NCBI RefSeq assembly: GCF_047495875.1
Contig: NC_092462.1
Span: 40,771,669 to 40,835,668, forward strand
Reading direction: 5' to 3'
Length of the DNA stretch: 64,000 nt
DNA from: Pithys albifrons albifrons
Lineage: Eukaryota; Chordata; Aves; Passeriformes; Thamnophilidae
Both the position numbers and the translations under genes were made by a program. Of this stretch, positions 62,555 to 64,000 are shown in pieces (the stretch's first letter is position 1; every line of letters starts with the position of its first letter). The notes beneath the pieces were generated by a model. The model was not told the origin of the DNA. It worked only from the letters and a program-made list of their open reading frames with translations, and did no database searches.

Positions 62555-64000
62555 CACAGAATCACAGAATATGCCGAGTTGAAAGGGGTTCACAAGGATC
62601 ATTAAGTCCAACTCCTGGCCTTGCACAGGTCCCTCCCCTCCCCAAGAGTCACACCATGTGCCTCAGAGTATCATCCAAATGTTTCTTGAACTCTGTCGGG
62701 CTTGGTGCTGTGACCAGCTCCCTGTGGGGAGCCTTTTCCAGTGCCCAACCTCCCTCTGGGTGAAGGTCTTTCTAATATCCAACCTAAACCTCCCTTGATA
62801 CAACTTCAGGTCATTCCATCAGGTCCTGTCACTGGTCACCACAGAGAAGAGATCAGTGCCTGCCCCCTCCTCCTCCCCTCACACAGAAGTTGTAGACTTC
62901 AGTGAGCTTTCCCCTCAGTCTCCCCTTCTTCAAGACTGAACAGACCAAGTGCCCTCAGCTGCTGCTCATACAGCTTCCCCTCAAGGCTCTTCACCATCTT
63001 TGTTGCCCTCCTTTGGATACTCTCTAATAGTTTAATGTCTTTCTTATATTGCAGTGCCCAAAACTGCACACAATATCCAAGGCGAGGCCACTCCAGTGCA
63101 GAGCAGAGCGGGACTGGCTGGCAATGTCCCGATGTCCCCCCAGGACATGGCTGGCCCTCCTGGCTGCCAGGGCATTACTGACTCAGATTCAATTTGCTAT
63201 CGACCAGGACCCTCAGATCCCTTTCCAAGGCACTGCTTTCCAGCATCTCATTCCCCAATCTGTATGTACATGTGGGGTTGCCCCATCCCAGGTGAAGAAT
63301 CCAGCACTTCTCCTTGTTGAACTTCATATGGTTGGTGATTTGCCAGTTCTCTAATTTGTCAAGGTCTCTCTGCAGGGCCTCCCTGCCCTCAAGGGAGTCA
63401 ACAGCTCCTCCCAGTTTTGTGTCATTTGCCAAACTGCTTAGTATCCCTTCCAGTCCTGTGTCCTAGTCATTTATAAAGATATTGAAGAGCATAGGATGGA
63501 GCCCTGTGGAACACCACTAGTGACAGGTCCCCATTCACTATTACCTTCTGTGCTCGAGCCATGAGCCAATTGCTCACCCACTGCATGATGTGTTTATCCA
63601 GCTGTGTGCTGGACCTTTTGACCAAAGGCATCCTGTGAGAGACAGTATTCAAAGCTTCACTGAAATCCAAAAATTTACATCAACTGGATTCCCTTGGTCA
63701 GCTAGGTGGGTTAACTTGTCATAGAAGCTAATCAGGTTTGATGAGCAGGACTTTCCTCTCATGAAGCTTTGCTGGCTGCATTCATTGACTGTGTTGTCTT
63801 TCAGGTGTTTTTCAGTACTTCCCAAAATAATCTTATCCATAACTTTACCAGTCACTGAAGTGAGACTGACAGGCCTGTGATTTCTGGGGTCCTCCTTCAT
63901 GCCCTTCTTGAAAACTGGGACTATGTTTGCCAGCTCCCATTCGCCTGAGACCTCCCTGGATTCCCAAGACTGCTCAAAAATCAAAAGCAAAAAGCAATGG
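62555..64000 (-). repeat. CR1 LINE, longest copy, runs off the right edge
   Basis: Minus-strand CR1 starting with the reversed 3' end ('cagaatcacagaatatgccg') at 62555. It continues through a full 3' untranslated region (62.56-63.05 kb) and ORF2 to the edge. It is at least 1.45 kb long; the 5' truncation lies outside the window. It serves as an internal reference for the CR1 pieces of the mosaic at 8.5-9.4 kb, because the same subfamily words occur in both. Confidence 0.93.
63120..64000 (-). pseudogene. CR1 ORF2 reverse transcriptase remnant (partial)
   Basis: Three minus-strand frames together cover the RT domain. The frame at 63649-63990 has the 'NHRPVSLTSVTGK' fingers block and a 'SFYDKLTHLADQG' block. 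The one at 63467-63670 has 'MDFSEALNTVSH', the first catalytic region with its aspartate kept. The one at 63175-63432 has the second catalytic region and the C-terminal 'NHMKFNKEKC' and 'YRLGNEMLESS' blocks. The conserved ADD box is LAND at 63421-63432, so its first catalytic aspartate is asparagine. At least two frameshifts separate the three frames (near 63660 and 63440-63470). The 5' part, including the endonuclease, lies beyond the right edge or is absent. The copy is non-functional. Confidence 0.88.

Noticed and set aside
1..64000. A CRISPR array, operon or bacterial-type defence system
   Set aside because: There are no regularly spaced direct repeats and no prokaryotic gene organisation. 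The sequence is vertebrate non-coding DNA.

Overview
The window reads as non-coding nuclear DNA from a bird. It is AT-rich throughout and CpG-poor outside repeats. The dominant interspersed repeat is CR1, whose 3' ends carry the typical ATTCTATG-like octamers. There are also ERVL-type retroviral remnants, two solo LTRs and one RTE-clade LINE fragment. RTE elements are rare in birds. The one known AviRTE group is shared by several tropical bird lineages and filarial nematodes, so the host may belong to one of those lineages; that last step is inference.

I found no convincing protein-coding exon, rRNA, functional tRNA, CpG-island promoter or CRISPR array. The short open frames scattered through the window are mostly chance frames in AT-rich DNA or readings through repeats. 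It is best read as an intergenic or large-intron segment. No neighbouring gene can be named from it.

Layout. 0-5 kb: unique sequence with two plus-strand CR1 3' ends (1.2 kb, 4.5 kb). 8.5-9.4 kb: a minus-strand mosaic in which an ERVL pol fragment sits between two CR1 pieces. 14.1-14.5 kb: an old repeat built of several tRNA-like modules. 19.6 and 60.5 kb: two collinear copies of an old repeat I cannot name. 20.0-20.9 kb: a very decayed CR1-like LINE. 28.0, 33.7 and 36.2-37.1 kb: CR1 copies, the last internally deleted and carrying reverse transcriptase (RT) remnants with damaged catalytic residues. 38.6-39.2 and 43.3-43.9 kb: two same-family, same-orientation solo LTRs, each with its own 5-bp target-site duplication. 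47.7-48.2 kb: a compositionally distinct segment with the longest open frame in the window (146 codons), unidentified. 48.9-50.2 kb: two CR1 copies in opposite orientation. 50.4-51.2 kb: the RTE fragment, 5'-truncated, flanked by a perfect 11-12 bp duplication and still rich in CpG. 51.2-61.9 kb: mostly unique sequence with a strong G-quadruplex motif (57.7 kb) and a few high-complexity blocks that could be conserved non-coding elements. 61.9-64.0 kb: CR1 again, the last copy running off the right edge with a degenerate RT.

Nothing here amounts to a new multi-gene system. The items most worth a second look are the young RTE insertion, the CR1-ERVL-CR1 mosaic, the tRNA-like modular repeat and the unassigned 146-codon segment.
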